Source: Protonemura montana
Taxonomy: Eukaryota; Arthropoda; Insecta; Plecoptera; Nemouridae
Length of the DNA: 64,000 nt
Reading direction: 5' to 3'
Assembly: GCA_947568835.1 (NCBI GenBank)
Contig: OX387608.1
Location: forward strand, 16,898,535 to 16,962,534
Shown: positions 1 to 10,396 of the stretch, piece after piece
Layout: each line of letters starts with the position of its first letter
How positions within the stretch are numbered: position 1 is the first letter of the stretch
The notes under the pieces: generated by a model
What the model was told of the DNA's origin: nothing
The model's input: the letters and a program-made list of their open reading frames with translations, nothing else
The model's database searches: none
Made by a program: the position numbers and the translations under genes

Positions 1-494
1 TTTTCAAAGAAAAAACTACAATCTGCGTGTTGAATACATGTGGCAGAGAAAACTCTTACACTTTACACTAACAAATTTCTTCTGAAACAAGCAACATCAT
101 TTTTATATCCTATTTTTTTAACTTTTCTTAATTTCGTCAACTAATCTGTTCTTCATTCTCTTGACAACCACCTTAACTTCACGTTCTCTTCGCCATCCAA
201 ACTTTTTTTCATCTATTTCTAACTTTTCACTCAACTCTTGCCATCCACTGCTTCCATTCATTATTCTAAATAAATTGTACAATCTTTTCATTTGTCTTCT
301 ATCTTCTAAAATTATCCATCCTAATTATGTTGTCACAATTGAAGGTCGTTCCCATATCCGTACACTTTCTACCATTTACAAATACAATCCTTTTCATTCT
401 TCCAGCTACATTTATACTTTCTTTCCTTCTTCTAGATGTCAGTATTTGTACATTTTCCACTTCCTTGATTTCTAATTTCCTGTAGTTAAAGTTT

Positions 495-625
495 CGCTGA
501 CTTTTGATGAAATCTGATTTAAATTGCAAACGCTTGCAATGCGCTGGGTATTTTATTATGAACAACACTATAACCGTCTCAAAAATGGAAGGGGAATTAA
601 TTTTTGAGACGTACATAGTGTTGAC
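495..625. mobile_element. Fold-back element fragment (tRNA-SINE-associated family)
   Basis: It contains the outer arm seen many times in this window (AAATTGCAAACGCTTGCAAT, then TTTTATTAT, then AACACTATAACCGTCTCAAA), followed within 40 bp by a decayed inverted copy (TTTTTGAGACGTACATAGTG). This copy lacks the tRNA-like core. The flanks (1-494 and 626-1003) show no coding signal; 640-900 is low-identity unique DNA. Confidence 0.7.
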
Positions 626-1003
626 TAGCAGTACCCTCTGCCTGACGGCCGCTGTTTATGACGAGGGAGCGGGCATTTTGGTTTAAAAGTTTCTCAAGTT
701 TTGTGAGATGCCCTTTCCAAAGCCTCTATGGGACCACAACCAAAAGTACTAAGAAAATGCTAAGAAAATTGTGTTTTATGCCCTAAAGACTTGATGAAGT
801 CTTTTGCCTCTTCGCCATTGCCCTGTGCCCTAAGGGCATACCCAGTGGCCAGGTCATAACTCAAATATGGCCCTAGGCCATAAGCTAGATTTAAGGAAAT
901 CTTATTTTTTAGAAAAGAAAACCTAAAAAAATTTCGCCGACTTATTTAGTAAATCTGGCAAAACAAAGATTCATTGAAGTGTCATCATAGATGCGCGGCA
1001 AGC

Positions 1004-1248
1004 TCAAGTCTTCATGACGCTTGAAGACGCTGGACGGGGATGTCTTCGGTCGCAGTGTTTGTTTAAGTTGGCCTTCAGCTTGGACCTGTACGGACAGTGA
1101 AGACACTTGAGATGCGCTACTTTACCGCACTCGAGTTTGAGATGCGTTCTAAGTGCGGTCTTCTTCACATATCTTCGCCCGCATTGCAGGCATCTAAACG
1201 GCTTCCTGACCAACTTGCCGCGGTAATACACGAGTTCCTCGTCAAAAC
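1004..1248 (-). CDS. lola: lola-type alternative 3'-terminal exon 1 (C2HC + C2H2 zinc fingers)
   Basis: Terminal coding exon of a BTB-zinc-finger transcription factor of the longitudinals-lacking type; in that family a shared BTB N-terminus is spliced to one of many such exons to set DNA specificity. The acceptor TTTGTTCCAG precedes 1248. Two bases complete a split codon and 80 codons follow, starting FDEELVYYRGKLVRKPF. Finger 1 is Cys-x2-Cys-x12-His-x4-Cys, finger 2 is Cys-x2-Cys-x12-His-x4-His, and a short tail ends at the stop. The Y-x-RGK-L lead-in and the ECGK linker are family marks. It departs from its neighbours in the linker (KVAHLKC instead of KEPQFxC). It is the most distal exon on this strand; further exons may lie left of the window. 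Confidence 0.85.
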
Positions 1249-1893
1249 CTGGAACAAAGAAGACAACAATGTTTCCAGATGGTTCCCAAAGTTTGAGCTA
1301 GCAAAGCGATCAACATTCCGAACCAAATTTCAAGAACATCTTCACAAATTCAACTTAACAACAGAAATAAATAAAACAGATTCTACAGTCATACAACGAC
1401 AACGTACGGTAACTTTTATTCGCCAACACATATCAAAAGGTTAAAAATATGATTTATGGAACGAATTTCTTAAACGTACGTAACATGATGTCTTAGGGTA
1501 AATAAAAATACATGGCCACGATACCAGGCACACACTTGATGTGTTGATAAATAATAAAACGCCTGAGTTCATCAAACAAATTGGTGGAACGTGCCCGACC
1601 ATTTTTAACAAGCTACCTGGTAATGTTAAATCAAGTGACTCACTTTATCTAAGTTCAAGTCAAGCTTGCACAAATTCCTAGTTACTAATTCTTTTTATAT
1701 TGTGAATGACTATTTGACTAAAAATAATTATTTGTGAATCTATTGAACACATATCATTCTTATTGACCTGTTACTATGCAATCAATTATGGCCGCTATAT
1801 CCTGTCAACATTTGTTAAAATGTTTCATGGTAAATAATAAATAAATAAATGATCACAAAAAGGCCAACTGGTCGATGCTGGCGTCTTCACTCC

Positions 1894-2129
1894 TCACAGC
1901 AGCATGGCCTCCTGTAGACCCGCGTGTCGCCGTCTGCAATGTTTTGACAAAGAAGCTCGCTGCTTGCTCCGATGCGGACAGAAGAGGCATTGAAAGCTCG
2001 GCTCTTTGCCACACTCCATCGTCACGTGCTTGTAAAGCGTCCTCTTCAGCGAATACCTCCTCGGACAGCGAGGACATCTAAACGGCATCCGGGTCAGCTT
2101 GCCGCGGAAGTAGACCAGGTCACTGTCGC
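1894..2129 (-). CDS. lola: lola-type alternative 3'-terminal exon 2 (zinc-finger pair)
   Basis: The acceptor CTTGTTTTCAG lies immediately upstream. Two leftover bases (GC) give the same phase as exon 1, and 77 codons follow (DSDLVYFRGKLTRMPF lead-in). Finger 1 (CPRC...HVTMEC) is C2HC and finger 2 (CLFC...HCRRRH) is C2H2, joined by GKEPSFQ. The tail after the last His is 9 residues (AGLQEAMLL). A longer upstream start exists in frame but falls in intron sequence before the acceptor, so the exon is read from the splice site. A 45-bp minisatellite begins about 175 bp upstream. The role is inferred: an alternative DNA-binding end of the lola-type factor. Confidence 0.85.
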
Positions 2130-2302
2130 CTGAAAACAAGAAGAATGAGTTGGTATTAAGACAACTGTGAAATCCGAGTTGCCGGTGGACGGGTCACAAG
2201 CACAACAGAAAGTGAGGTTAAGATATTTATTGTAAATGACTAACGTAATACAGTTCTATCCATAAATTGGCTCAACTAAAACATGGGTTGTATACCCTCT
2301 GC

Positions 2303-3560
2303 AAATGTACCTCCCTAGGTACAATAGCGACATGGGCCATCAAGCCTTCTTGTACCTCCCGGGGTACAATAGCGACATGGGCCATCAAGCCTTCTTGTAC
2401 CTCCCTAGGTACAATAGTGACATGGGCCATCAAGCCTTCTTGTACCTCCCTAGGTACAATAGCAACATGGGCCATCAAGCCTTCTTGTACCTCCCTGGGT
2501 TCAATAGTGACATGGGCCATCAAGCCTTCTTGTACCTCCCTAGGTACAATAGCGACATGGGCCATCAAGCCTTCTTGTACCTCCCTAGGTACAATAGCAA
2601 CATGGGCCATCAAGCCTTCTTGTACCTCCCTGGGTACAATAGCAACATGGGCCATCAAGCCTTCTTGTACCTCCCTAGGTACAATAGTGACATGGGCCAT
2701 CAAGCCTTCTTGTACCTCCCTAGGTACAATAGTGACATGGGCCATCAAGCCTTCTTGTACCTCCCGGGGTACAATAGCGACATGGGCCATCAAGCCTTCT
2801 TGTACCTCCCTAGGTACAATAGTGACATGGGCCATCAAGCCTTCTTGTACCTCCCTAGGTACAATAGCAACATGGGCCATCAAGCCTTCTTGTACCTCCC
2901 TAGGTACAATAGCGACATGGGCCATCAAGCCTTCTTGTTCCTCCCTAGGTACAATAACAACATGGGCCATCAAGCCTTCTTGTACCTCCCTGTGTACAAT
3001 AGCGACATGGGCCATCAAGCCTTCTTGTACCTCCCTGGGTACAATAGCAACATGGGCCATCAAGCCTTCTTGTACCTCCCTAGGTACAATAGCAACATGG
3101 GGCATCAAGCCTTCTTGTACCTCCCTAGGTACAATAGTGACATGGGCCATCAAGCCTTCTTGTACCTCCCTAGGTACAATAGTGACATGGGCCATCAAGC
3201 CTTCTTGTACCTCCCGGGGTACAATAGCGACATGGGCCATCAAGCCTTCTTGTACCTCCCTAGGTACAATAGTGACATGGGCCATCAAGCCTTCTTGTAC
3301 CTCCCTAGGTACAATAGCAACATGGGCCATCAAGCCTTCTTGTACCTCCCTAGGTACAATAGCGACATGGGCCATCAAGCCTTCTTGTTCCTCCCTAGGT
3401 ACAATAACAACATGGGCCATCAAGCCTTCTTGTACCTCCCTAGGTACAATAGCGACATGGGCCATCAAGCCTTCTTGTACCTCCCTGAGTACAATAGTGA
3501 CATGGGCCATCAAGCCTTCTTGTACCTCCCTAGGTACAATAACGACCTCTTAACAATGCA
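2303..3560. repeat. 45-bp minisatellite, about 28 copies
   Basis: The unit runs TGTACCTCCCTAGGTACAAT - AGYRACATGGGCCATCAAGC - CTTCT. Each unit holds a short inverted pair, GTACC...GGTAC, able to form a hairpin. Variation sits mainly at TAGG/CGGG/TGGG and GCG/GTG/GCA. A block of units including a TTGTTCC...AACAAC variant recurs 450 bp (10 units) later (about 2936 and 3386), a higher-order duplication. Because 45 is a multiple of 3 and the unit lacks stops in several frames, it makes 410-430 codon open frames on both strands; these are artefacts, not genes. Confidence 0.97.
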
Positions 3561-4140
3561 AATAGTTTCTATACAATGAATTTTTAAAAACTAAGATACA
3601 ACAATGCGCTTTGATTCTGCTGTGTTGAGTCGGGGGTATTTCTTGGGCTTGATTCGTTGAAAAGTTCGGCTCTTAAATAATGAACGGCTCAGACACAAGT
3701 TAGCCGCAAATTAGGTACATGTTTTTGCAAATTGTCAAGTAACTAATAACCAAATTAATGGAATAGAGAAACAATGAGAAAAAAGGTGTGCTTTAAGCGC
3801 AAATACGTTTCAGAAACAAAGGCACTACTTCTTTGGTTTAAAAATTATTTACCAAAAAATGTACAAACCAATATATATAAAAAGTTTTTTGGTTTTTTTT
3901 ATAGAAATAAAATAATAATAATAAAATAAATAAATAAATAAAATAATAAAATCGACAAAACCAATTCTTCTTATAAAATAATAACACATTTAAATAATAA
4001 AAACTAAAACCCATGATACAATTTTTGATATATGGAGTTCATGATAAGGTTTACAAAATAAAATACACCGCTCCAAAAATTGGCAATGTAAATTTAGGTT
4101 TACATGTAATGTTAAATTTTGTAAATTTCAGTATTTTAAT
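3561..4140. other. AT-rich intergenic/intronic DNA without recognised features
   Basis: Low-complexity A/T runs, including an AATAA/AAATA microsatellite at about 3905-3955. No splice-bounded open frame or family motif was seen. Confidence 0.7.
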
Positions 4141-4202
4141 ATTCTCGATTGTCAATGGGCTCTAAAGCCAGAGCATCGATTGTATGCGTGGTGTTGTCCC
4201 TT

Positions 4203-4310
4203 CGTTCACTCGGCCAGTGGAGTGCGGTCAGTCACTCGGCCAGTGGCATGCAGTCAGTCACTCGGACAGTGGCATGCGGTCAGTCACTCGGCCAGTGGGG
4301 TGCGGTCGGT
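4203..4310. repeat. 26-bp tandem repeat, 4 copies, overlapping a lola exon end
   Basis: The unit is CACTCGGCCAGTGG plus RTGCGGTCAGT. The last copy runs into the 3' coding end and stop codon of terminal exon 3 (stop at 4284), so the array looks like tandem amplification of the exon's own C-terminal and stop region. Confidence 0.9.
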
Positions 4311-4537
4311 CATCTGCGGGTGTTTCCGTTTGCAATGTCTGACCAGATTGATCTTATGTGTACACAGTTGAGGGCAGTACCGACAGAGGAACCCAGGTTC
4401 CTTGCCGCACTCGTAAGTTTCATGACGATGCAACGAGTTCTTCCTCATAAACGACTTCGGGCACTTCGAGCACTGGAAGGACCTGACAACGGGCTGACCG
4501 CGATGGTAAGAAAGTGCATCGAAGGACTTTGGAGACA
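4284..4537 (-). CDS. lola: lola-type alternative 3'-terminal exon 3 (zinc-finger pair)
   Basis: 254 nt: a two-base split codon (TG) and 83 codons after the acceptor CTTTCTTTTCAG. The lead-in SPKSFDALSYHRGQPVVRSF is followed by a C2HC finger (CSKC...HETYEC), a GKEPGF linker and a C2H2 finger (CRYC...HCKRKH). The tail HPQMTDRTPLAE resembles those of exons 4 and 7, which are also exactly 254 nt; the three look like recent exon duplicates. The stop region lies in the last copy of a 26-bp tandem repeat, so slippage could lengthen or shorten this C-terminus. Confidence 0.86.
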
Positions 4538-5454
4538 CTGAAAAGAAAGCAGAGATTCCTAAGTCAGTTCGATCAGAAAATTAGAAAATTATAATGAACA
4601 AAAATTTGGTATCAATGAAGTGGGCACAAATTGCTAAAAGAGCTTGCATATGAAAATTAAAAAATTCCTGAAAATCAAAATTAACCACATAAAAACACTG
4701 ATGACGTTGGCAAATTGTTGCTTTTTTTTATTGGGAAAACAGCTTTACAGTCCAACACAAACATATGTTATGAACGACTGTGGAAGGTAACATTAACCAA
4801 CGAAAACGAATTGCGATGTCGGCAAATATGGCAGGTTTTCTGCAATGAGCAAAATATGGCGAAGTTGGTTTCTGACTAAGTCTGTCCGTGGGGCAGATGT
4901 GCCAATACCTCATCAAGGTAGCCTACTGCTTGCTATGATATTATCAAGTAAAGCACTGGCATTGTCCCTCCTGGCAGCAAAACGTTTTGACGTGGAGGGA
5001 AATACTGTATTCCGAAGTCAGGTCGGTCTCTTAAACAACTTTTGACAAACTCTTCCCGGACAAAGACGACGCCCTGGTCAGATTTTGAAGAACCAGAAAC
5101 TGGTTATAAAAAAGAGTTATTCAGAACGCAATGCCACGTAAGACGGTTACATTATACAAACAATGATGTAGACCAAAAAATCTACCAGTAAATCTATTTG
5201 AAGATATAAAATACAATATATATGACTCGTTCTTAAGCAGGTATTCAGAGCATGGAAGATAGATGATTATTTACTTCTTCCATTGCTTAGCAAGATTTGT
5301 TATATAAATAAGCGCGTAGCTTTGGAGCTTCATAAATAAAATCTACATTACAAATAATCCAAGAAAAACATAGGTCACAAAATAAAATGAGTGGAAAAAG
5401 TATTCTTATTTTTTAACCAGCTTAATTTCTCAACACAAACATTTCACAATTTTA

Positions 5455-5870
5455 ACAAAAACTATTTCAACTGGGTTTTGAATGCTAAGTGAAGAACAAC
5501 TGAATTTCCCAACGTTTCGTAACTTGTACCTGTTACTTTATCAAGGGTAAGAGCAGTCCTGACAATTTGTTCGGGATATTATTTCAGAAAATACAAAATA
5601 AGTTAGTTCTTGAGTTATTGACCCTGATTATTTTATTTAGATGCATTTAGGAAGCTTGAACTAGGTTATTGTTATAATTTTGAGTAGTTATTTTGTTATC
5701 GGAAAATTGTCAGGACTGCTCTGACCCTTGATGAAGTAACAGGTACAAGTTACGAAACGTTGGGAAATTCAGTTGTTCTTCACTTAGCATTGAAAACCCA
5801 TTTGAAATAGTTTTTGTTAAAACTAGTGCTAAGTTTACATCAAGTAGACATGAGTCTAAAAACAATCATT
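5455..5870. mobile_element. Fold-back (MITE-like) element, family A, full copy
   Basis: Two inverted arms of roughly 150 bp. Each contains CAAAAACTATTTCAACTGGG, then AACGTTTCGTAACTTGTACC, then AAGGGTAAGAGCAGTCCTGA, with an AT-rich centre. The right arm ends AGTAGACATGAGTCTAAAAA. No coding capacity. Other copies are at 6697-6760, 9185-9450, 16078-16237, 16474-16645, 33233-33502, 36495-36665, 40982-41537, 49636-49712 and 61865-62195. Confidence 0.85.
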
Positions 5871-5956
5871 TCACAATATTATTCTCGCATTAGATCAGTG
5901 AACACAAGGAGACTATAAGCCGTGATCTGATTAAATGAGTGAAGTTACTCTTATAG

Positions 5957-6210
5957 CTAATCGGTCATTGAGGTGCGCTTGGTCATTAGCGGGTGTTTCC
6001 GTTTGCAGTGCACGTCGAGGCTCCTTTTATGTTTGCATTGTTGGGGACAGTGAGTGCAGCGGAACTGAGGCTCCTTGCCGCACTCGAGGATCTCATGGCG
6101 CTTCAGATTGGACTTCAACGTGTAGCTCTTCCGACACTTCGCACACTGGAAGGGTCTGGAGATCAGCTTGCCGCGATGGTAACCAAATCCATCGATAGAC
6201 TGCAGGGGCA
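5957..6210 (-). CDS. lola: lola-type alternative 3'-terminal exon 4 (zinc-finger pair)
   Basis: The acceptor TTTGCTTTATTTTTAG is followed by TG of a split codon and 83 codons. The lead-in PLQSIDGFGYHRGKLISRPF precedes a C2HC finger (CAKC...HEILEC), GKEPQFR and a C2H2 finger (CTHC...HCKRKH), then tail PLMTKRTSMTD and stop. Same length, phase and tail pattern as exons 3 and 7. An in-frame Met at 6209-6211 straddles the splice site, so it is not a start. It sits about 85 bp from a family A fold-back element, which provides the nearest TTTATT (AATAAA on this strand) downstream. Confidence 0.86.
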
Positions 6211-6330
6211 CTAAAAATAAAGCAAAGATTCAAAAGTCAGTTGAACAATGGTAGCAAAAATACAGACAATTACGGACAATTTCCACGCATGAACTGTAGA
6301 TTTGTTTTATTATTGGGAATTACTACCCTC

Positions 6331-6575
6331 TCAAAAATCGATGCCCGAACGACGACTCGAACCCCGATCTCCACCTGTCACGGGTGTTGCTCTAACCAAT
6401 TGAGCTACTTGAACCCCGATATCCACCTGTCGCGGGTGTTGCTCTAACCAATTGAGCTACTTGGACCCCGATCTCCACCTGTCACGGGTGTTGCTCTAAC
6501 CAATTGAGCTACTTGGACCCCGATCTCCACCTGTCGCGGGTGTTGCTCTAACCAATTGAGCTACTTGAACAATGA
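6331..6575 (-). repeat. tRNA-like SINE head array, 52-bp period, about 4-5 units
   Basis: Read on the minus strand, each unit holds an A-box-like TAGCTCAATTGGTTAGAGCA and the arm CACCCGCGACAGGTG. The array is preceded on the plus strand by CTCAAAAATCGATGCCC, the fold-back arm used by the other arrays. B-box-like bases (GGTTCGAGT) occur only in the terminal unit. Confidence 0.85.
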
Positions 6576-6877
6576 AACATGATATGAATCGAAACAGTAT
6601 GGTTATTTGTAACCCGTTTTATTGCAAGTAAACAATATTACACCATTTGATCTACTCGCTGGTTTCATTAAAACCAGAGTAAACAAGATAACAAAAACCA
6701 GTTCAACTGGGTTCTGAATGCCAAGTAAAAAACAACTAAATTTCCCAACGTTTCGTTTACAAGATTATCACAAAATTAAAATATCAATGAACAAAAACCA
6801 AGCCCCTGAAAGAGCGTCGCTTCATGGCAAGCAACGCAAGCGTCGATTTAAAAAAAATATTTTAAAAAAAATCCAGG

Positions 6878-7110
6878 TCAAGTAGCCTCCGGATGTTTTG
6901 CCTTGCAGTGCGTCTTGAGGTCGTGTTTCCATTTGCATCGGTACGCACAATGCGTGCACTGAAACTGCGGCTCTTTGCCACACGCCTGATTAGCGTGCCG
7001 CTGCAGATGATGTTTCCACACAAAGCTCTTGGGGCATTGCGTGCAATGGAACGCCCTGACAACAGGTTTTCCACCGTAGTAACAGAGCTCGTCTGTCACG
7101 TTTCTAAACG
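6878..7110 (-). CDS. lola: lola-type alternative 3'-terminal exon 5 (zinc-finger pair)
   Basis: The acceptor TGTCCTGTTGCCAG precedes CG of a split codon and 76 codons. The lead-in FRNVTDELCYYGGKPVVRAF precedes a C2HC finger (CTQC...HANQAC), GKEPQFQ and a C2H2 finger (CTHC...HCKAKH); the tail is only PEAT. It differs from its neighbours in having YYGGK rather than YxRGK and a Trp in each finger (SFVWKHH, YRCKWKH). The frame stays open past the acceptor but only across intron sequence. Expected role: an alternative DNA-binding end of a BTB factor. Confidence 0.86.
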
Positions 7111-7185
7111 CTGGCAACAGGACAAACAAAAAAACATAAATTAAATTTATTTATTTGTGGGGTTTAATAACGACGCACTAATATC

Positions 7186-7440
7186 GTTGAGTGTGCAGGT
7201 TCTAGGTAGAGACAGAACGTTAATGTTACAGTCTCTGCGTGAAAGATGGCCGCCAAATGACTACCTTACCGACAAAAATGCAGAGTACCGGAACATCACG
7301 TTAAGTGGAGCCACTGTTGTATGAAAATTAATTTCGATATTTCTCGTAGGTTAACTCGCTTTTGAGACTTTTCGTGCTGAAAAGATCTCCATCAATGTTT
7401 ACCTCAACGATTGATATACACGTAACGATATTAAAAAGCA
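7186..7440. mobile_element. Fold-back element family B, half copy
   Basis: Carries GTTACAGTCTCTGCGTGAAA, GATGGCCGCCAAATGACTAC, GGAACATCACGTTAAGTGGA and the central AACGATTGATATACACGTAA, with no second arm. Other copies are at 9883-10135, 17405-17845 (both arms), 35133-35540 (both arms), 45148-45392 and 62322-62605. No coding capacity. Confidence 0.85.
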
Positions 7441-8243
7441 AGTTAAAAAACTAAAATTAAAATTAAACTTAACTAAAATTAAAAAACTAAAACCAAATCT
7501 TGAAACTATGCTTGATGATGAATAAAGTTGGAAAGAACAAGTCATGAAAAGATGGATTCTAGGTATTTTTTTTTTTTTTTTTTTAATTAAACGAGATAAG
7601 CAATTTTGTAATCATCAGAAATCAACATATGTTTGTCACTGTTAATGGTATCTCACTACATACCATGTACTTGGGACTTTCAATGGGACTTTTCAGAGAC
7701 TTTTTACTCTTCAAAAAATGGAACAATTCGGTATCCATTGCAAAGACTCGTGTAGACATTTTGATAAAACTCGACATTCTCAACTTACTATAGATTTACA
7801 TTGGTAGTGCTATTGTATATATTGTTACTAACACCAGTTTAACACGTGACTACAATGCATGGGCATGACATCACAAGTACCATGACAACAAGAACACGAA
7901 CTAGCAAATGGCTAATTATTTGAAAGTATACAATTTTCATTGACATTTAGCTCTAATTTTTTTAAAGAATAAACAGCAGCATTTTTTAAATTAAACTGTT
8001 AAATATATGATACATTTTAGCTAGAAATTTATGGACTTAGTTTTTTTTCTTTGGACAAACTCTTATAGTCAAGTTGTGCGTATAAAACTGGCGTGTCACG
8101 TGGAATATTTGCCAAAATTAAACATTGAAATTGAAAAGGAAAAACACACTTAACAAATCAATTTTCTTGTACCTAATGTCATCATTGGTTTATTTAAAAA
8201 AATAATTCAAAGCCACTTTGAAATCGACGCTAAATGGTATCAG
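7441..8243. other. AT-rich spacer between lola-type exons
   Basis: Contains a T run at 7567-7584 and scattered A/T-rich DNA. No splice-bounded frame or repeat family was recognised. Confidence 0.7.
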
Positions 8244-8485
8244 CTAGTTGGTTCGTGGTCCATGTTCGGGTTGGTTCGGGTGTTTCCGCAAACAATGCTT
8301 AGCCAGGCTCGCCTTGTGCTTGCACCGATACGAGCAATGCCGGCAACAGAACTGAGGCTCTTTTCCACACTCGAGGTTGAGGTGCACTTTGAGACTGCAT
8401 TTATCCGCGTACCTCTTTGTGCAGTTGGTACACTTGTGCGGCTTTCTTATGAGCGACCCACGGAAGAAGACCAACTCGTTGTCAG
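8244..8485 (-). CDS. lola: lola-type alternative 3'-terminal exon 6 (zinc-finger pair)
   Basis: The acceptor CAGCTTCTTCGTCAG is followed by CT of a split codon and 79 codons (DNELVFFRGSLIRKPHK lead-in). Finger 1 is C2HC (CTNC...HLNLEC), finger 2 is C2H2 (CRHC...HCLRKH), linker GKEPQFC. The acceptor sits in the palindrome GTCAGCTGAC. The tail PNQPEHGPRTN is unlike those of exons 3, 4 and 7. A 5S-like tandem array starts only about 35 bp upstream of the acceptor, so the polypyrimidine tract and branch region are squeezed between the exon and the repeat. Confidence 0.85.
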
Positions 8486-8517
8486 CTGACGAAGAAGCTG
8501 CAAGCGTCGAGAGGGAC

Positions 8518-8985
8518 TTCAGTCAAAAACACCGGTTCTCGTTAGATCACCGAAGTTCAGGAACACTGCGCTGGGTCAGGTATTGGATGGGTGACCATTA
8601 TACACATGACCAGTTCTGTTCGGGAGAGAGGGTTGGAGGGATGAAAGTTAAGCAATACTGAGCTGGGTCAGGTATTGGATGGGTGACCATCATACACATG
8701 ACCAGGTCTGTTCGGGAGAGAGGTTGGAGGGATGAAAGTTAAGCAACACTGCGCTGGGTCAGGTATTGGATGGGTGACCATTATACACATGACCAGTTCT
8801 GTTCGGGAGAGAGGGTTGGAGGGATGAAAGTTAAGCAATACTGAGCTGGGTCAGGTATTGGATGGGTGACCATCATACACATGACCAGGTCTGTTCGGGA
8901 GAGAGGTTGGAGGGATGAAAGTTAAGCAACACTGCGCTGGGTCAGGTATTGGATGGGTGATCATTATACACATGACCAGTTAATA
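8518..8985 (+). repeat. 5S rRNA-like SINE head, tandem array of about 5 units (93-94 bp)
   Basis: The first unit carries CGGTTCTCGTTAGATCACCG, then GAAGTTC(A)GGAACACTG and GGTATTGGATGGGTGACC. These match the order and spacing of the conserved internal region of 5S rRNA (GATCACCGAAGTTAAGC...GGATGGGTGACC). Later units have GTTAAGCAACACTGCGC and GGATGGGTGACC separated by a GTTCTGTTCGGGAGAGAGG linker. It lacks the 5S ends, so it is a 5S-derived SINE head, not a 5S gene. Confidence 0.85.
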
Positions 8986-9184
8986 GGAACAATTGAAGCC
9001 TCTGTAACCACTAGGGATAATTCTGACGTAGAGTTTTTGAGCTTCCCTGAAAACGAGACCGATTTTGAGGTACTAATATATTGTGCTATGCTGAGTTACA
9101 TGTAAAACGTACGAAAATCGGAGTTAAATAATTGTGCATTGTCTATGAGTTGCATTCAATGTGTCTAATAATTACTATGTCAAT

Positions 9185-9450
9185 AGGTACATAATTTGTT
9201 TGGGATTTTATTTCAGAAAATACAAAATACTCAAGTTTTTAAGTTATTGACCCTGATTATTTTATTTAGATGGATTTAGAAAGCTTGAACTTGGTAATTG
9301 TTATAATTTTATGTGGTTCTTTTATTATTGGAAAATTGTCAGGACTGCTCTTACCCTTGATAAAGTAACAGGTACAAGTTACGAAACGTTGGGAAATTTA
9401 GTTGTTCTTCACTTGGCATTCAAAACCCAGTTGAAATAGTTTTTGTTAAA
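9185..9450. mobile_element. Fold-back element family A, right half
   Basis: AT-rich centre plus one arm (AAGTTACGAAACGTTGGGAA, ACCCAGTTGAAATAGTTTTT). The left arm is missing. Confidence 0.8.
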
Positions 9451-9584
9451 CCCAGACAGTTTGTTGCGTACTTAACATGTAATTGAAAAATAACTTTTCT
9501 TCAGAGTCAAAAATAAATAAATCTGTCGGTTATTGCCGTGCATTGTCGACAGCAATCTTTTGAAGTAACTTCAAGTCTTCTTAG

Positions 9585-9838
9585 CTAATCTGTCATCGGG
9601 GTGTGGTCGGTCATCTGAGGGTGTATCCGTTTGCAGTGCTTGACAAGGCTGCTCTTCTGCGTGCACCGTTGAGGGCAATGTCGACAGCGAAACTTTGGCT
9701 CTTTACCGCACTCCAGTGCCTCGTGGCTGGTCAAATTCCTCTTCAGCGAGTAGCTTTTCGGACAGGTTTTACATTTAAATTGTCTCAGAACAAGATTACC
9801 ACGAAAATAACTGAGCCCGTCGGTGGATCTTGCAGGAG
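9585..9838 (-). CDS. lola: lola-type alternative 3'-terminal exon 7 (zinc-finger pair)
   Basis: The acceptor TTCTTACTTTTCAG is followed by CT of a split codon and 83 codons. The lead-in PARSTDGLSYFRGNLVLRQF precedes a C2HC finger (CKTC...HEALEC), GKEPKFR and a C2H2 finger (CRHC...HCKRIH); tail PQMTDHTPMTD. It has the same 254-nt size as exons 3 and 4 and close tail identity, so these three form a duplicated subgroup. An upstream in-frame Met near 9902 would extend the frame through the acceptor and is rejected as a start. Confidence 0.86.
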
Positions 9839-9882
9839 CTGAAAAGTAAGAAGTAGGAAAGTCAATTCCTTTGGGCAGTAAT

Positions 9883-10135
9883 ACCGTTGAGTGTAGGTTC
9901 AAGGTAGAGAAACAACGTCAATGTTACAGTCTCTGCGTGAAAGATGGCCGCCAAATGACTACCTTACCGACAAAAATGCAGAGTACCGGAACATCACGTT
10001 AAGTGGAGCCACTGTCGTATGAAATTTAATTTCGATATTTCTCGTAGGTTAACTCGCTTTTTAATATTGTTACGTGTTTATCAATCGTTGAGGTAAACAT
10101 TAATGGAGATTTTTTGAGCATGAAAAGTCACAAAA
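9883..10135. mobile_element. Fold-back element family B, half copy
   Basis: Starts near CGTTGAGTGTAGGTTCAAGG and holds GTTACAGTCTCTGCGTGAAA and GGAACATCACGTTAAGTGGA. It lies just upstream of exon 7's acceptor. Confidence 0.85.
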
Positions 10136-10396
10136 AAAGGGACAAAGTCACAGGGACAAAGGTAGCAGGTAATTACATGCACACGACCAAGTTTCAAGCA
10201 CCACATTTATTGTATTATTTTCAGCTGGCGAAGCTATGTTACATAAATTGTTGAAATTGATTTACATTGTTTATATATTTCTGAAAATGTCAGTATATAT
10301 TTCTTACAACATAATACCTCGAACTTGGTAGGTCAATTACCATCACTGTAATTCCACATTAAAGTGTATCACCGTCAACAAAATTATATTGCCTGT

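Noticed and set aside
2267..3579. Open frames of 413-428 codons on both strands
   Set aside because: They are translations of a 45-bp minisatellite; period divisible by 3, no splice sites, promoter or domain.
8518..8985. 5S rRNA gene cluster
   Set aside because: Only the internal-promoter half of 5S is present, with a non-5S linker and SINE body; not full-length genes.
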